The notes under the pieces are model-generated. The model was not told the DNA's origin. It saw only the letters and a list, made by a program, of their open reading frames with translations, and did not search any database. Position numbers and translations under genes: made by a program. Below, piece by piece: positions 51,968 to 60,487 of a DNA stretch of 64,000 nucleotides (position 1 is the first letter of the stretch; each line of letters starts with the position of its first letter). Source of the stretch: CAYHCE01 sp964355015 (GTDB lineage Bacteria; Cyanobacteriota; Cyanobacteriia; PCC-6307; Cyanobiaceae); contig CAYHCE010000003.1 of assembly GCA_964355015.1 (NCBI GenBank), positions 62,001 through 126,000 of the forward strand. Reading direction: 5' to 3'.

Positions 51968-53002
51968 TCAGTACGGCAAACCCCCCAGGGGCAGGCCCCC
52001 GGAGTCTCCCGCCTCCACCACCCCCAGTTCCCAGGCGCGGTGGCCGAAGTGGGCGCAGTGCTCCAGGGCGGTGGAGAGCGCGGTGTGCGGCACCACCAGG
52101 CAGAACCCCACCCCCAGGTTGAAGGTGTTCCAGAGGTCCTCCTCCGGAACCTCGCCCTGCTCCTGCAGCCAGCGGAACAGCAGCGGCCGCTGCCAGCTGG
52201 AGGACGCGATCCGGGCATGAACCCCCGCTGGCAGGCAGCGCGGCAGGTTCTCCGGCAGCCCGCCGCCGGTGATGTGGGCCATGGCGTGGATCGGCACCCC
52301 CTCCTGGCGCAGCCCCCGCACCAGCGAGCCGTAGAGGCGGGTGGGCTGGAGCAGCGACTGGATCACGGGTGGGCCCTCGGGCCCGAGGCGGCTGGCCTCG
52401 CCCACGCCCCGGGCCTCCAGAATGCGCCGCACCAGACTGAAGCCGTTGCTGTGAACGCCACTGCTGGCCACGGCCAGGATCCGGTCCCCCGGCTGCACCA
52501 GGCGCCCATCCACGATCGCGTCCTCTTCCACGACCGCCACGCAGAAGCCGGCCAGGTCGTAACGGCCGGCAGGGTAGAAGCCGGGCATCTCGGCCGTTTC
52601 GCCGCCCAGCAGGGCGCAACCGCTCTGGCGGCAGCCGTCGGCGATGCCCTCCACCACTTCGGCCATGGCCGCCGGGCTGAGCTTGCCGGTGGCGATGTAG
52701 TCGAGGAAGAAGAGGGGTTCGGCGCCGCTGGTGATCACGTCGTTGACGCACATCGCCACCAGATCGATGCCCACGTCGTGGTGGTGACCATGGGCCTGGG
52801 CGAGCTCGAGTTTGGTGCCCACCCCGTCGCTTCCTGCCACGAGCAGCGGACGGCGCAGTCCCGCCGGCAGTCGGCAGAGCCCGCCGAAGCCACCGAGTCC
52901 GCCCAGCACCTCGGGCCGGCGGGTGCTCTCGACGCTGGCTCGGATGCGTTCGACGAAGGCCCGGCCGGCGGCCACATCAACGCCTGCTGTGCGGTAGTCC
53001 AT
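51968..53002 (-). CDS. purM: Phosphoribosylformylglycinamidine cyclo-ligase
   Basis: The 344-residue enzyme closes the imidazole ring to give AIR in purine synthesis. Family motifs include the MDYRTAGVDVAAGRAFVERI start, LVAGSDGVGTKLELA, CVNDVITSGAEPLFFLDY and LLGGETAEMPGFY. ATG 53002 matches the family; a longer frame to 53110 is not family-like. Confidence 0.95.
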   Translation of the reverse strand: MDYRTAGVDVAAGRAFVERIRASVESTRRPEVLGGLGGFGGLCRLPAGLRRPLLVAGSDGVGTKLELAQAHGHHHDVGIDLVAMCVNDVITSGAEPLFFLDYIATGKLSPAAMAEVVEGIADGCRQSGCALLGGETAEMPGFYPAGRYDLAGFCVAVVEEDAIVDGRLVQPGDRILAVASSGVHSNGFSLVRRILEARGVGEASRLGPEGPPVIQSLLQPTRLYGSLVRGLRQEGVPIHAMAHITGGGLPENLPRCLPAGVHARIASSSWQRPLLFRWLQEQGEVPEEDLWNTFNLGVGFCLVVPHTALSTALEHCAHFGHRAWELGVVEAGDSGGLPLGGLPY

Positions 53003-53374
53003 GGTCCGGTCCTGCTGGGGAGATCCTCCGACCCTGAGATCCTCCGATGGGGCCGGCCCGGGCAGGAAAGCCTCCACGCCGGTAGACGGATGTCGGATCG
53101 GCACAATCAACGATCAGGCCTGCTGATGTCGGTCATTCGGTTCTCTGATCGTTATGGGTGCGTACGAGGTTGCTTGATCTCTGTGGGGGCCAGTGATGTC
53201 GGCTTCGATGACCATTGCTGATCCATTCCTGCCCGCAATCTGCTGATCAAATCCCTGGAAATCCCGATTAAGTTTCGTCGGTCGTCCATTCTCGTCAGGA
53301 ACTCCGTCAGCGGTTCGCTTCTCCGCCTCTTCCAATTGCGAGAACGTTCCATCTACTGACGCGCCATCCATTGG
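53003..53374. promoter_or_regulatory. Divergent intergenic region between purM and rlpA
   Basis: This 372-bp gap has lower GC than its neighbours and should hold promoters for purM (leftward) and rlpA (rightward). A minus-strand frame at 53114-53371 is open but has no recognisable features, and I rejected it. A perfect 17-base inverted repeat ends the region (53363-53379). No -35/-10 pair is convincing. Confidence 0.45.
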
Positions 53375-53379
53375 ATGGC
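53363..53379. promoter_or_regulatory. 17-base palindrome at the rlpA 5' end
   Basis: GCCATCCA-T-TGGATGGC is a perfect inverted repeat with 8-base arms. It overlaps the first possible rlpA ATG (53375) and lies 32 bases before the second (53411). It could be an operator or an RNA structure hiding the upstream start. Confidence 0.5.
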
Positions 53380-53977
53380 TGCTGCTCTACGGCAGCGAGT
53401 TTCGCTTGTTATGACTCGCACTCTTTCCCTTGGAGCCCTAGTGCTCCTGATGTCCGGCAGTGGCGTGGCCGTTCCGGTTCTGGCGGATTCGGTCCGCTCC
53501 GGATCCGATCTCCGCCTCGCCATGGCTCAGCCGGCAGCCCCGGCTGCCATTGAAGAGGCCGCCCCGGCGAGCGTCGCCATCCGTGAGCTCCAGGATCCGG
53601 TGGGCACTCCTGAGGCGCAGCCACTCCCGGCCGCTCCGGTGGTTCCCCAGCCGATCGCTCCGGCACCCGTCCCCCGCCGCTCCACCTTCCTCGGCCGTGG
53701 CGAGGCCAGCTGGTACGGCCCCGGGTTCTTCGGCAACCGCACCGCCAGTGGTGAGGTGTTCCGACCGGGCACTCTCACCGCCGCCCACCGCACCCTGCCC
53801 TTCGGCACTCAGGTGCGGGTGACCAATCTCTGGAACGGACGCTCCGCCGTGGTGCGGATCAACGATCGCGGCCCTTTCCACGGCGGTCGCATCATCGATC
53901 TGGCCCATGGCGCCGCCCAGAAGCTCGGCCTGACCGCCAGCGGCGTGGCCCAGGTGCGGCTGGAAGTGATCCAGTAG
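53375..53977 (+). CDS. rlpA: RlpA-like septal ring lytic transglycosylase family protein
   Basis: The 200-residue exported protein has a signal-like segment (LSLGALVLLMSGSGVAVPVLA, about residues 17-37), an Ala/Pro linker, and a double-psi beta-barrel domain: GEASWYGPGFFGNRTASGE, LPFGTQVRVTNLWNG and VVRINDRGPFHGGRIIDLA. RlpA cleaves denuded glycan at septa or is structural. ATG at 53411 (13th codon) gives a better-shaped signal peptide and may be the real start. Confidence 0.85.
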   Translation: MAAALRQRVSLVMTRTLSLGALVLLMSGSGVAVPVLADSVRSGSDLRLAMAQPAAPAAIEEAAPASVAIRELQDPVGTPEAQPLPAAPVVPQPIAPAPVPRRSTFLGRGEASWYGPGFFGNRTASGEVFRPGTLTAAHRTLPFGTQVRVTNLWNGRSAVVRINDRGPFHGGRIIDLAHGAAQKLGLTASGVAQVRLEVIQ

Positions 53978-54049
53978 GTCGGGCTCTCGCCTGACCCCCT
54001 CTACGGCCCATCCGGCAATCTGCCGTCTGGGCCTTCGCTCCATCCGTCC

Positions 54050-55651
54050 GTGCAGCTGCTGCGAACCTGCGCCGACCTGCGCCGCTGGTGCGGCCCACCG
54101 GGCTGCCCCGGCCGGGCCCCGCTCCACTTCGTGCCCACCATGGGGGCCCTGCATCAGGGCCACCGCACCCTGATCGAGCGGGCCTGCCTGCCGCAGCATC
54201 CCGGCGCCGCCCGGCCCCGGGTGCTGGTCAGTGTCTTCGTCAATCCGCTCCAGTTCGCCCCCGGCGAGGACTTTCAGCGCTATCCCCGTGATCTGAGCGC
54301 CGATGACCGCCTGGCGGCAGCCGCCGGAGCCGACGCCCTGTTCGCCCCCGCCGCCGAGGATCTCTTCCCGGGGGGCGACGCCGAGCTCACCCGGGTGATC
54401 CCCCCACCGGCCCTGCAGGAGAGCCTCTGCGCCCGTTCGCGACCGGGACACTTCGCGGGAGTGACGACGGTGGTGGCGCGGCTGCTGGCCCTGGTCCGCC
54501 CCGACCGTCTGCTGCTCGGCGAGAAGGACTGGCAGCAGCTGGTGATCCTGCGGCGGATGGTCGCCGATCTGGGGCTGCCGGTTTCTGTGCAGGGCTGTGC
54601 CACCTGGCGCGAGCCCGATGGTCTGGCAGCCAGCTCACGCAATCGCTACCTCTCCGCAGGCGAACGCCGCGCCGCCGCCGCCCTGCCCGCCGCCCTGCGG
54701 GCGGCTCAGCTCGCCTACCAGGCGGGGGAGCGGCAAGGCGATCCGCTCCGGGAGCGGCTGCGGAGGCGGCTGGAGCAGGCGGGACTGGCGGTGGAGTATG
54801 TGGAACTGGTGGAGGCCCATCGCCTCAGGCCCCTGGCCACGCCGCCCGCACGGCCTGGACTGGTCCTGCTGGCGGCGGCCGTCCGCTGCGGCCCCAGCCG
54901 CCTGATCGATCACGTCTTCCTCATGCCCCGTCCCCCGATCGTCGCCATCGACGGCCCTGCCGGCGCCGGCAAGAGCACCGTCACCCGGGCCTTCGCCCGC
55001 CGGCTCGGCCTGGTCTATCTGGACACCGGCTCCATGTATCGGGCCGTGACCTGGTGGGTCCAGCGCCACGGCGTCGACCCGGCCGATCCTGCCGCGGTGG
55101 CGCCCCTGCTGGGCGATCTGGAGCTGCGGCTGGAGACCGACGGTGCGGGCGAACAGCAGGTCAGGATCAACGGCCACGACGTCACCGCCGCGATTCGCGA
55201 CCCGGCGGTCACCGCCCAGGTGTCGCTGGTGGCGGCCCATGCCGAGGTGCGTGAGGCTCTCACACGGCAACAGCAGGCGATGGGCGCCCTGGGCGGCCTG
55301 GTGGCCGAGGGCCGCGACATCGGCACCGCCGTCTTCCCCGAGGCCGAGCTCAAGGTGTTCCTCACCGCCACGGTGGGGGAGAGGGCCCGGCGACGGGCCC
55401 TGGATCTGGAAGCGCGTGGCTTTGCCGTGCCGGAGCTGGTCGTGCTGGAGGCCCAGATCGCCGAACGCGACCAGCTCGATTCCACCCGGGCCGTGGCGCC
55501 GCTGCTGCAGGCCGACGACGCCGTGGAGCTGATCACCGACGGCATGGAGGTGGAGGCGGTGATCGCCTGCCTGGTGGATCTGTTCCGCCAGCGGGTGCCA
55601 GAGGAAGCCTGGCCCGATCCGGCCACCCCGGCGGGCGGCGCGGCCGTCTGA
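54050..55651 (+). CDS. panC/cmk: Bifunctional pantoate-beta-alanine ligase / cytidylate kinase
   Basis: The 533-residue fusion is typical of cyanobacteria. The N-terminal half is PanC, with the HIGH-like FVPTMGALHQGHRTLIERA, ASSRNRYLSAGER and VSVFVNPLQF motifs, making pantothenate for CoA. From about residue 290 it is (d)CMP kinase, with P-loop IDGPAGAGKSTVTRAFA and LDTGSMYRAVTWW. The GTG start at 54050 is the only suitable start before the PanC core. It ends 4 bp from the convergent phosphatase gene. Confidence 0.93.
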   Translation: MQLLRTCADLRRWCGPPGCPGRAPLHFVPTMGALHQGHRTLIERACLPQHPGAARPRVLVSVFVNPLQFAPGEDFQRYPRDLSADDRLAAAAGADALFAPAAEDLFPGGDAELTRVIPPPALQESLCARSRPGHFAGVTTVVARLLALVRPDRLLLGEKDWQQLVILRRMVADLGLPVSVQGCATWREPDGLAASSRNRYLSAGERRAAAALPAALRAAQLAYQAGERQGDPLRERLRRRLEQAGLAVEYVELVEAHRLRPLATPPARPGLVLLAAAVRCGPSRLIDHVFLMPRPPIVAIDGPAGAGKSTVTRAFARRLGLVYLDTGSMYRAVTWWVQRHGVDPADPAAVAPLLGDLELRLETDGAGEQQVRINGHDVTAAIRDPAVTAQVSLVAAHAEVREALTRQQQAMGALGGLVAEGRDIGTAVFPEAELKVFLTATVGERARRRALDLEARGFAVPELVVLEAQIAERDQLDSTRAVAPLLQADDAVELITDGMEVEAVIACLVDLFRQRVPEEAWPDPATPAGGAAV

Positions 55652-55655
55652 GCGT

Positions 55656-56168
55656 CTAGCTGCTGCCGTTGTCGTGGCCGGAGCTGCGGGGATCCGCCAG
55701 CAGCTTCTCCAGCAGGCCGGCGCAGGCGTCCTCCAGCAGATCCAGCACGCGCTCGAAGCCGTCCGGTCCGCCGTAGTAGGGATCGGGCACCTCGCGGCTG
55801 CGGAACGCGCGGCAATGGTCGGTGATCGGCTCGACCAGCGCCCGCTGTCCGCTTCCCCTGGCCAGTCCACGCACCGCCGCGAGGTTGTCGTCATCCATGG
55901 TCAGGATGCGGTCGAAGCGATGCAGGTCCGCCGGCTCGATCTGCCGGGCCCGGCTGGGCAGATCGATGCCGCGCCGGGCCGCGGCGTCCCGCATGCGCCG
56001 ATCCGCCGGCTGGCCCACGTGCCAGCTGCCCGTACCGGCGGAATCCACGCTGAAGCACTCCTGAAGGCCCACCGCGGCCAGCTGGCGCAGGAACACCCCC
56101 TCGGCGGCGGGGGAGCGGCAGATGTTGCCCAGGCAGACGAACAGCAGTCGGTAAGGAAGCTTGCTCAA
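55656..56168 (-). CDS. Low-molecular-weight protein tyrosine phosphatase
   Basis: The 170-residue enzyme has the P-loop CLGNICRSP (nucleophile Cys12, Arg18) near the N-terminus and the general-acid segment VPDPYYGG near the C-terminus. It dephosphorylates tyrosine on proteins or acts on small phosphates. Its ATG overlaps the cpcF stop (ATGA), so it is translated with the CpcE/CpcF lyase. This pairing is unexpected, and its target is unknown. Confidence 0.9.
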   Translation of the reverse strand: MSKLPYRLLFVCLGNICRSPAAEGVFLRQLAAVGLQECFSVDSAGTGSWHVGQPADRRMRDAAARRGIDLPSRARQIEPADLHRFDRILTMDDDNLAAVRGLARGSGQRALVEPITDHCRAFRSREVPDPYYGGPDGFERVLDLLEDACAGLLEKLLADPRSSGHDNGSS

Positions 56169-56821
56169 GGAGGGGTCAACCGATCCAGTGACAACCGGGC
56201 TCGTAGCTGCACCACCTCGCAGTCCTCAACGGTCGTGTTGGCCAGGCCCTCCAGGCATTTGATGGCCCCAGCGCGAAGTTCTCCCGTTGCCGGGAGGTTT
56301 CGCACCAGCCCTTCAAGCCCCACGACCACCGCATAGCGAACCACCCACTCCCCATCCGCACAGGCGCACACCAGTGCTCGCTGGCAGCGCTGTAGCACGG
56401 GGATCCGTACTTCTGGCTCCAGATTCTCCAGCCGCAACTGACCGAGCCCCCTGGCCGCCGCCCTGCGCACACTGGGCCCCACATCGTGCGCGAGAGCCTC
56501 CTCCAGTACCTCCAGACCCCGCACATCGCCGATGCCGGCGAGGGCACGCAATGCCCAGGCCCGTGCCCCGTAGTTGCGTGGATCAAGCTGCGTCAGCAGT
56601 GGTTCCACCGCATCAGCACCGAGGACGATGAGGCCATCCACAGCCGCTACAGCTGCACCGGGGTTGTTGAAGCCAAGCACCTCGACGAGGGTTGGTACGG
56701 CGCGCCGATCACCCGCCGCCGCTAATTGTTCCGTTGTATCGACCAGAGATGTTGCGCTGTCAGCGTTGCGGACGGCAAGGATGAGGTCTTCAATCGTCTG
56801 AGAGGCGCCTGGGTGCTCCAT
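56165..56821 (-). CDS. cpcF: Phycocyanin alpha-subunit lyase, beta subunit (CpcF)
   Basis: The 218-residue HEAT-repeat protein has the family blocks AVPTLVEVLGFNNPGAAVAA, GARAWALRALAGIGDVRGLE and VVRYAVVVGLEGL. With CpcE it attaches a bilin to Cys84 of the phycocyanin alpha subunit. It overlaps cpcE by one base (TGATG) and the phosphatase by four. In strains with phycoerythrin the attached bilin may be phycocyanobilin or another isomer; sequence alone does not settle this. No phycocyanin genes are in the window. Confidence 0.88.
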   Translation of the reverse strand: MEHPGASQTIEDLILAVRNADSATSLVDTTEQLAAAGDRRAVPTLVEVLGFNNPGAAVAAVDGLIVLGADAVEPLLTQLDPRNYGARAWALRALAGIGDVRGLEVLEEALAHDVGPSVRRAAARGLGQLRLENLEPEVRIPVLQRCQRALVCACADGEWVVRYAVVVGLEGLVRNLPATGELRAGAIKCLEGLANTTVEDCEVVQLRARLSLDRLTPP

Positions 56822-57666
56822 CACAGCAAGCTGTCCATGGCCGTCAGCACGGCTGTGGTGTCGGGTTCGTCCGGGTTCAGGTTCCGCTTGTTCTCCACCA
56901 GCCCCCGCAGGGCGATCAGCTTGAGGCTGTTTTCCGCCAGGGTCTGGCAGATCGGCTCTAGGGCGTACCGCCAGCCAACGGCTCCCAGATCCATCAGTGC
57001 GGCACGGCGGATCTGCAGCTGGGGGTGGCTCAGCAGCTCCACCAGCGGTTCCGCCCATCGCTTGTCCCCGGAGAGCTGAAGCAGGGCTCTACAGGCGGCA
57101 CTTCGCACCAGGGGCCGTTCGTGGTGGACAAAGGCCTCGATCAGGGTCTCCACCTCCGGTCCGCCAACCCCGATGTCGCCCAAGGCTTCCAGCAGGGCCT
57201 CGCAGGGTTCCTGCAGGCGGGTGGAACCTTCCACTGGAGCACCTGCATGCTCCGGTCCCCCTGCCAACCGGCGACAGATGTCCGGGACAGCGGCACTGGC
57301 GCCCAGATCTCCGAGTGCCCGCGCGGCGGCTTCACGCAGGCCCTCGTCTTCATCTGCAAGACAAGCGATCAGGTCGGGAATCGCCAGGGGGCTGTGGAGC
57401 TTGCCGAGCGCCCGCGCTGCATTCCGAGCCACAGCATTCTCTTCAACCCCCGCACCCTGTTCGCGGGGCTGTCGCTGCATCAGCGCCTCGAGGAGCAAGG
57501 GAACGGTGTCCGGATGCCGACTACGGTTGCGGCCGAGCCACCAAGCGGCGTAGTACCGCTGGGAATGATCCTCGCTCTGTCGCAGGCGATGCAGGGCCTC
57601 CTGCTCATCGATCGGTGCGCCGGCTGCGCCTGGTGCCGTTGTTGGATCTGAAGGGTCAGCAGCCAT
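56821..57666 (-). CDS. cpcE: Phycocyanin alpha-subunit lyase, alpha subunit (CpcE)
   Basis: The 281-residue HEAT-repeat protein has SQRYYAAWWLGRNRSRHPDT, NAARALGKLHSPLAIPDLIA, PCEALLEALGDIG and AENSLKLIALRGL, all typical of CpcE. CpcE/CpcF form a heterodimeric E/F-type lyase for phycocyanin alpha. It is the first gene of the cpcE-cpcF-phosphatase operon. RpcE or PecE are possible variants. Confidence 0.88.
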   Translation of the reverse strand: MAADPSDPTTAPGAAGAPIDEQEALHRLRQSEDHSQRYYAAWWLGRNRSRHPDTVPLLLEALMQRQPREQGAGVEENAVARNAARALGKLHSPLAIPDLIACLADEDEGLREAAARALGDLGASAAVPDICRRLAGGPEHAGAPVEGSTRLQEPCEALLEALGDIGVGGPEVETLIEAFVHHERPLVRSAACRALLQLSGDKRWAEPLVELLSHPQLQIRRAALMDLGAVGWRYALEPICQTLAENSLKLIALRGLVENKRNLNPDEPDTTAVLTAMDSLL

Positions 57667-57948
57667 TGCCCCCCTGTTCTGTGCGGATCAAGAAGATGTT
57701 GCCATATCGGTAGCGATGGGAGGTGATTCAGAAGAGAGCGTTGCTGGTCTGATCGATCTGGATTGCGGCTGATGACAGTGGGGACGCTCGTGATTCCCTG
57801 GGTAACTTAGCTGCCTATCAAGACATCAAAAGATCTCCATTGAGATGGATCAAATGGCTTGGGTACCTCCTGGCCATCAGCGAGCACAGGATCGAGTATT
57901 GCGGAAGTGGCTCTCTGCGCTCAAGTCATCCCCATCGCAATGGGATCA
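57667..57948. other. AT-richer intergenic stretch upstream of cpcE
   Basis: About 280 bp (continuing into the remnant at 57949-58209) is visibly less GC-rich than flanking genes. It should include the cpcE promoter. I see no coding region; the plus-strand 61-codon frame at 57840 is without features. A weak hairpin-like element lies at 57832-57851 (CCAT...ATGG arms). This may be eroded or inserted DNA. Confidence 0.4.
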
Positions 57949-58209
57949 TCATCCGCTCATGCCATGATCAGCAGATAAGAGCCACTCAGCTCCCACAACT
58001 ATGCTGGCCACCGACATATTGCTGATCCAGTAGTGGCGCCAGTCCGTCACCTGAATACACATACATAAATACAGCCCTTGGCCCTCCTTGTGGGGAGCGG
58101 CGGCGCGCTCGAACAGCTTCACCTCATGGCCTTGGCGCTGCAGCATCAGGGCAAGGAGCAACCTCGAGCTGCTGTCGCCGGCGATGGCGAGGGGTGGGGC
58201 GGCACTCAT
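57949..58209 (-). pseudogene. Probable remnant of an FAD-dependent monooxygenase 5' end
   Basis: The first 45 codons (from ATG 58209) read like the N-terminus of a flavin monooxygenase, with LLLALMLQRQGHEVKLFERA, but the glycine-rich FAD motif is replaced by IAGDSSSR. After about base 58075 the sequence switches to AT-rich DNA with no family similarity and the frame ends at 57949. I read it as a truncated, decayed gene. A small unrelated orphan protein is the alternative. Confidence 0.35.
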
Positions 58210-58347
58210 GCGTGTTCCGGAGCCGATGGGGGCAACCGTCCAGAAGTAAAACGGAGGTCATCGTAAAGGTTGATACTCTCGCTGCCGTTCTCCTTCTCAT
58301 TTGTGTGAGCAATCGGGCCCGATAGTGCTCCCGAGACCGGGCGGAGC

Positions 58348-59130
58348 TCAGAGGTCGAAAAGGACCCCGTGGATGTAAGCCTCGGTCCACTCCTTGCCAT
58401 GGAATCGGCCGAGCATGCCCCGGGCCGGATCCTTCTCGGCGCGGTAGGCCACATAGCGGCGCTGCCCGGCCAGCAGCTCCTGGCGGCGATCGTCAGTCAC
58501 GGGTTGGGCCTCGGCCACCAGCTGCAGGTAAAGGTCGAGGTAGGCCACGAAGGCCGGGAAGACGGCGCTCTCGATCAGCGCGTCGCCATCGTTGCCCAAG
58601 GGAAGCCTTGTCCAGAGGAATCCGGGAGAGAAATACGGCTCGGCCTCGGCTGGAATCGGCCCACCCGAGGGGAGAACCTTCTGCCACTGGTCCCAGATCG
58701 GCAGCAGTCGCTCCCAGACAGGGGCGGTGTGCCGTTGGTCGGCCTTTAGGGCTGGTTGAAGGTCAAGGGCGATCAGGTGACCCGATGGCAAGGTGACCAG
58801 ATCAGCACCGAAAAAGGGCAGATCGAAGCCGCTGGAGGGGTTGGCCACGAAATTCAGCACCGAGGCGGCGCTTCCCGCTTCCACGCAAGCGGCACGCACC
58901 TGCCGCAGTTTCTCCGTGCTGCAGCCCCAGGTGGCCGTGGACACGGCAACGGGCTGGGCCTTGGACCCGGCGACGCCTTCACGCCGCAGAAACTTCGCTT
59001 CGATCGGATAGGCGACCGGCTGAAAAGGCTGAAGAGCCTCCACCGCATGCTCCAGGAAAGGAGCCCAGCGCCAGCCAGCCAGGGTGACCGGATCGAGGCT
59101 GCAGGGCTGGGGCAGCGCGGAAGACGTCAT
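58348..59130 (-). CDS. pebB: Phycoerythrobilin:ferredoxin oxidoreductase
   Basis: The 260-residue ferredoxin-dependent bilin reductase converts 15,16-dihydrobiliverdin to phycoerythrobilin. Family blocks are TATWGCSTEKLRQVRAACVE, DLPFFGADLVTLPSGHL and FLWTRLPLGNDGD, and the end EWTEAYIHGVLFDL matches PebB. It overlaps pebA by 4 nt (ATGA). It is the last gene of the HO1-cpeS-pebA-pebB operon. Confidence 0.95.
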   Translation of the reverse strand: MTSSALPQPCSLDPVTLAGWRWAPFLEHAVEALQPFQPVAYPIEAKFLRREGVAGSKAQPVAVSTATWGCSTEKLRQVRAACVEAGSAASVLNFVANPSSGFDLPFFGADLVTLPSGHLIALDLQPALKADQRHTAPVWERLLPIWDQWQKVLPSGGPIPAEAEPYFSPGFLWTRLPLGNDGDALIESAVFPAFVAYLDLYLQLVAEAQPVTDDRRQELLAGQRRYVAYRAEKDPARGMLGRFHGKEWTEAYIHGVLFDL

Positions 59131-59858
59131 GGGGAAATCTCGGTGGGAAGAACCGGCACCTGGCCACTGCCGGGGAACAGAAAATCCTGCAGGAACCTAT
59201 CCGACCAGGCCTTGCCGAAGTGGCTGGTGAAGAGTCCATGGGCGGGATCTCGTTCCGCGCTATAGACGTCGTAGGAATCCTGAAGGCGGTGTACCTCGTC
59301 GGGATCCAGCCCAGCGGCCGTTTGGGGGCGATCATGGAGGGCCCAGTAGCTGGCGAGGAACGCCGTGAACGCGGCAGGCAACGATCCCTCGGCTTGTTCG
59401 GCGTTCCCCCTGCAGAACAGCAGCCATGGCGAGAAGTACTGATGCGGATCGTAGGAGCGCATGGTTTCCTCGCCGTTGAGGTCGGGGAAGCGCTCATGCA
59501 GCTGCCGAAGATCTTCCAGGTGGTGGGCCAGATACTCCGGCGTCTGGAGCAGAGGTTGGAAATCGAGAACGGCCACCAGTTTTTGGCGGGCGCCGAACCA
59601 CAGCAGGTCGATCCCCAGCAGTGGTTGATCGCGGTTGTATTCGGGATAGGCCACGGAATTGAGCACCTGGAGGCTCTCCCCGGCATCGAGCCGGGTCACC
59701 CGCCAGCGGCGGATGCCAGGCAACTGCCAGAGCCAACTGCGGATCACACTGTTGCCCTTGGCAGAGCGGCACTCCGCCAGGTCGTTCGGAATCGCCAGGG
59801 ATTCGGCCCCCCTGGCCCGGATCTGTGCGTGAAGCTCGTCGAGGAAGGGATCGAACAT
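59127..59858 (-). CDS. pebA: 15,16-dihydrobiliverdin:ferredoxin oxidoreductase
   Basis: The 243-residue enzyme reduces biliverdin IXa at the 15,16 double bond. It has MFDPFLDELHAQIRARG, the VIRSWLWQLPGIRRWRVTRL block and LLGIDLLWFGARQKLVAVLD. PebA and PebB are thought to channel the intermediate, and the 4-nt overlap of their genes fits coordinated synthesis. It starts 9 nt after cpeS. Confidence 0.95.
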   Translation of the reverse strand: MFDPFLDELHAQIRARGAESLAIPNDLAECRSAKGNSVIRSWLWQLPGIRRWRVTRLDAGESLQVLNSVAYPEYNRDQPLLGIDLLWFGARQKLVAVLDFQPLLQTPEYLAHHLEDLRQLHERFPDLNGEETMRSYDPHQYFSPWLLFCRGNAEQAEGSLPAAFTAFLASYWALHDRPQTAAGLDPDEVHRLQDSYDVYSAERDPAHGLFTSHFGKAWSDRFLQDFLFPGSGQVPVLPTEISP

Positions 59859-59867
59859 GGTGTGCGG

Positions 59868-60485
59868 TTAGCTTGCCGCAGCCAGCGGCTGCGAGGCGAG
59901 TGGGAAACGCTGCCGTGCCGTTGCGCTGATGGCTTCCAGCTGAGCGTCATTGGGACAGCGCAGCTCGGTGCAGTAGGTCGTCATGCTGACGCCATCAAGG
60001 AACTGCACACTGCTGACACGGATGCGTACCCCCTCTGTGACGAACCAGCAGCGCTCCACCCCTACATTCGTGTCGTAGCGAGTGGTGATGGTGAGCAGGC
60101 CGTCCTCGGCAAAGCAGTAGTTGCTGATCACCGGTTGTTTCTCGATGTAGCCCTTGTCCCGGAGTAGAAAGCCACGGCGTGGGTTCGCAAGGTCCGCAAC
60201 ATCGAGCAGAACGGCGGCATGGTCTTCACTGCGGCTGTTTTCCTTGAGGTTGCTCTCCCACCAGAAGCGCGCACCGCCGCTCACCTGGCCGGAGGCAACT
60301 CCAAGGCTTTCGCAGATACTCTGCACGGCCGCATCTGAGCTATCAAAAGGCTCGATGGTGAGATTGGAGTCGCCGGCTTCGTCGTCCTGGTGATCAAGAT
60401 GGTGCACGGCGCGGCGGGTCAGCCAAGTGCCGGCGCTGGCGGCCAGGAAATCCGCCATGGTCAACGGTGGAAGCTGTGCCATCAC
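59868..60485 (-). CDS. cpeS: CpcS/CpeS-type phycobiliprotein lyase
   Basis: The 205-residue protein belongs to the lipocalin-like CpcS/CpeS lyase family: TMADFLAASAGTWLTRRAVHH, GARFWWESNLKE and CWFVTEGVRIRVSSVQF. Such lyases attach bilins to Cys82-type sites of phycobiliproteins. Placement between heme oxygenase and pebAB and close to cpeBA points to phycoerythrobilin as cargo. It begins 2 nt after the heme oxygenase stop. Confidence 0.88.
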   Translation of the reverse strand: MMAQLPPLTMADFLAASAGTWLTRRAVHHLDHQDDEAGDSNLTIEPFDSSDAAVQSICESLGVASGQVSGGARFWWESNLKENSRSEDHAAVLLDVADLANPRRGFLLRDKGYIEKQPVISNYCFAEDGLLTITTRYDTNVGVERCWFVTEGVRIRVSSVQFLDGVSMTTYCTELRCPNDAQLEAISATARQRFPLASQPLAAAS

Positions 60486-60487
60486 CT

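Noticed and set aside
53114..53371. Minus-strand frame of 85 codons between purM and rlpA
   Set aside because: No recognisable motif and located in a divergent promoter region; a real gene cannot be excluded but is not supported.
57840..58025. Plus-strand 61-codon frame upstream of the peb operon
   Set aside because: No motif and no evident ribosome binding site; likely chance in AT-richer DNA.
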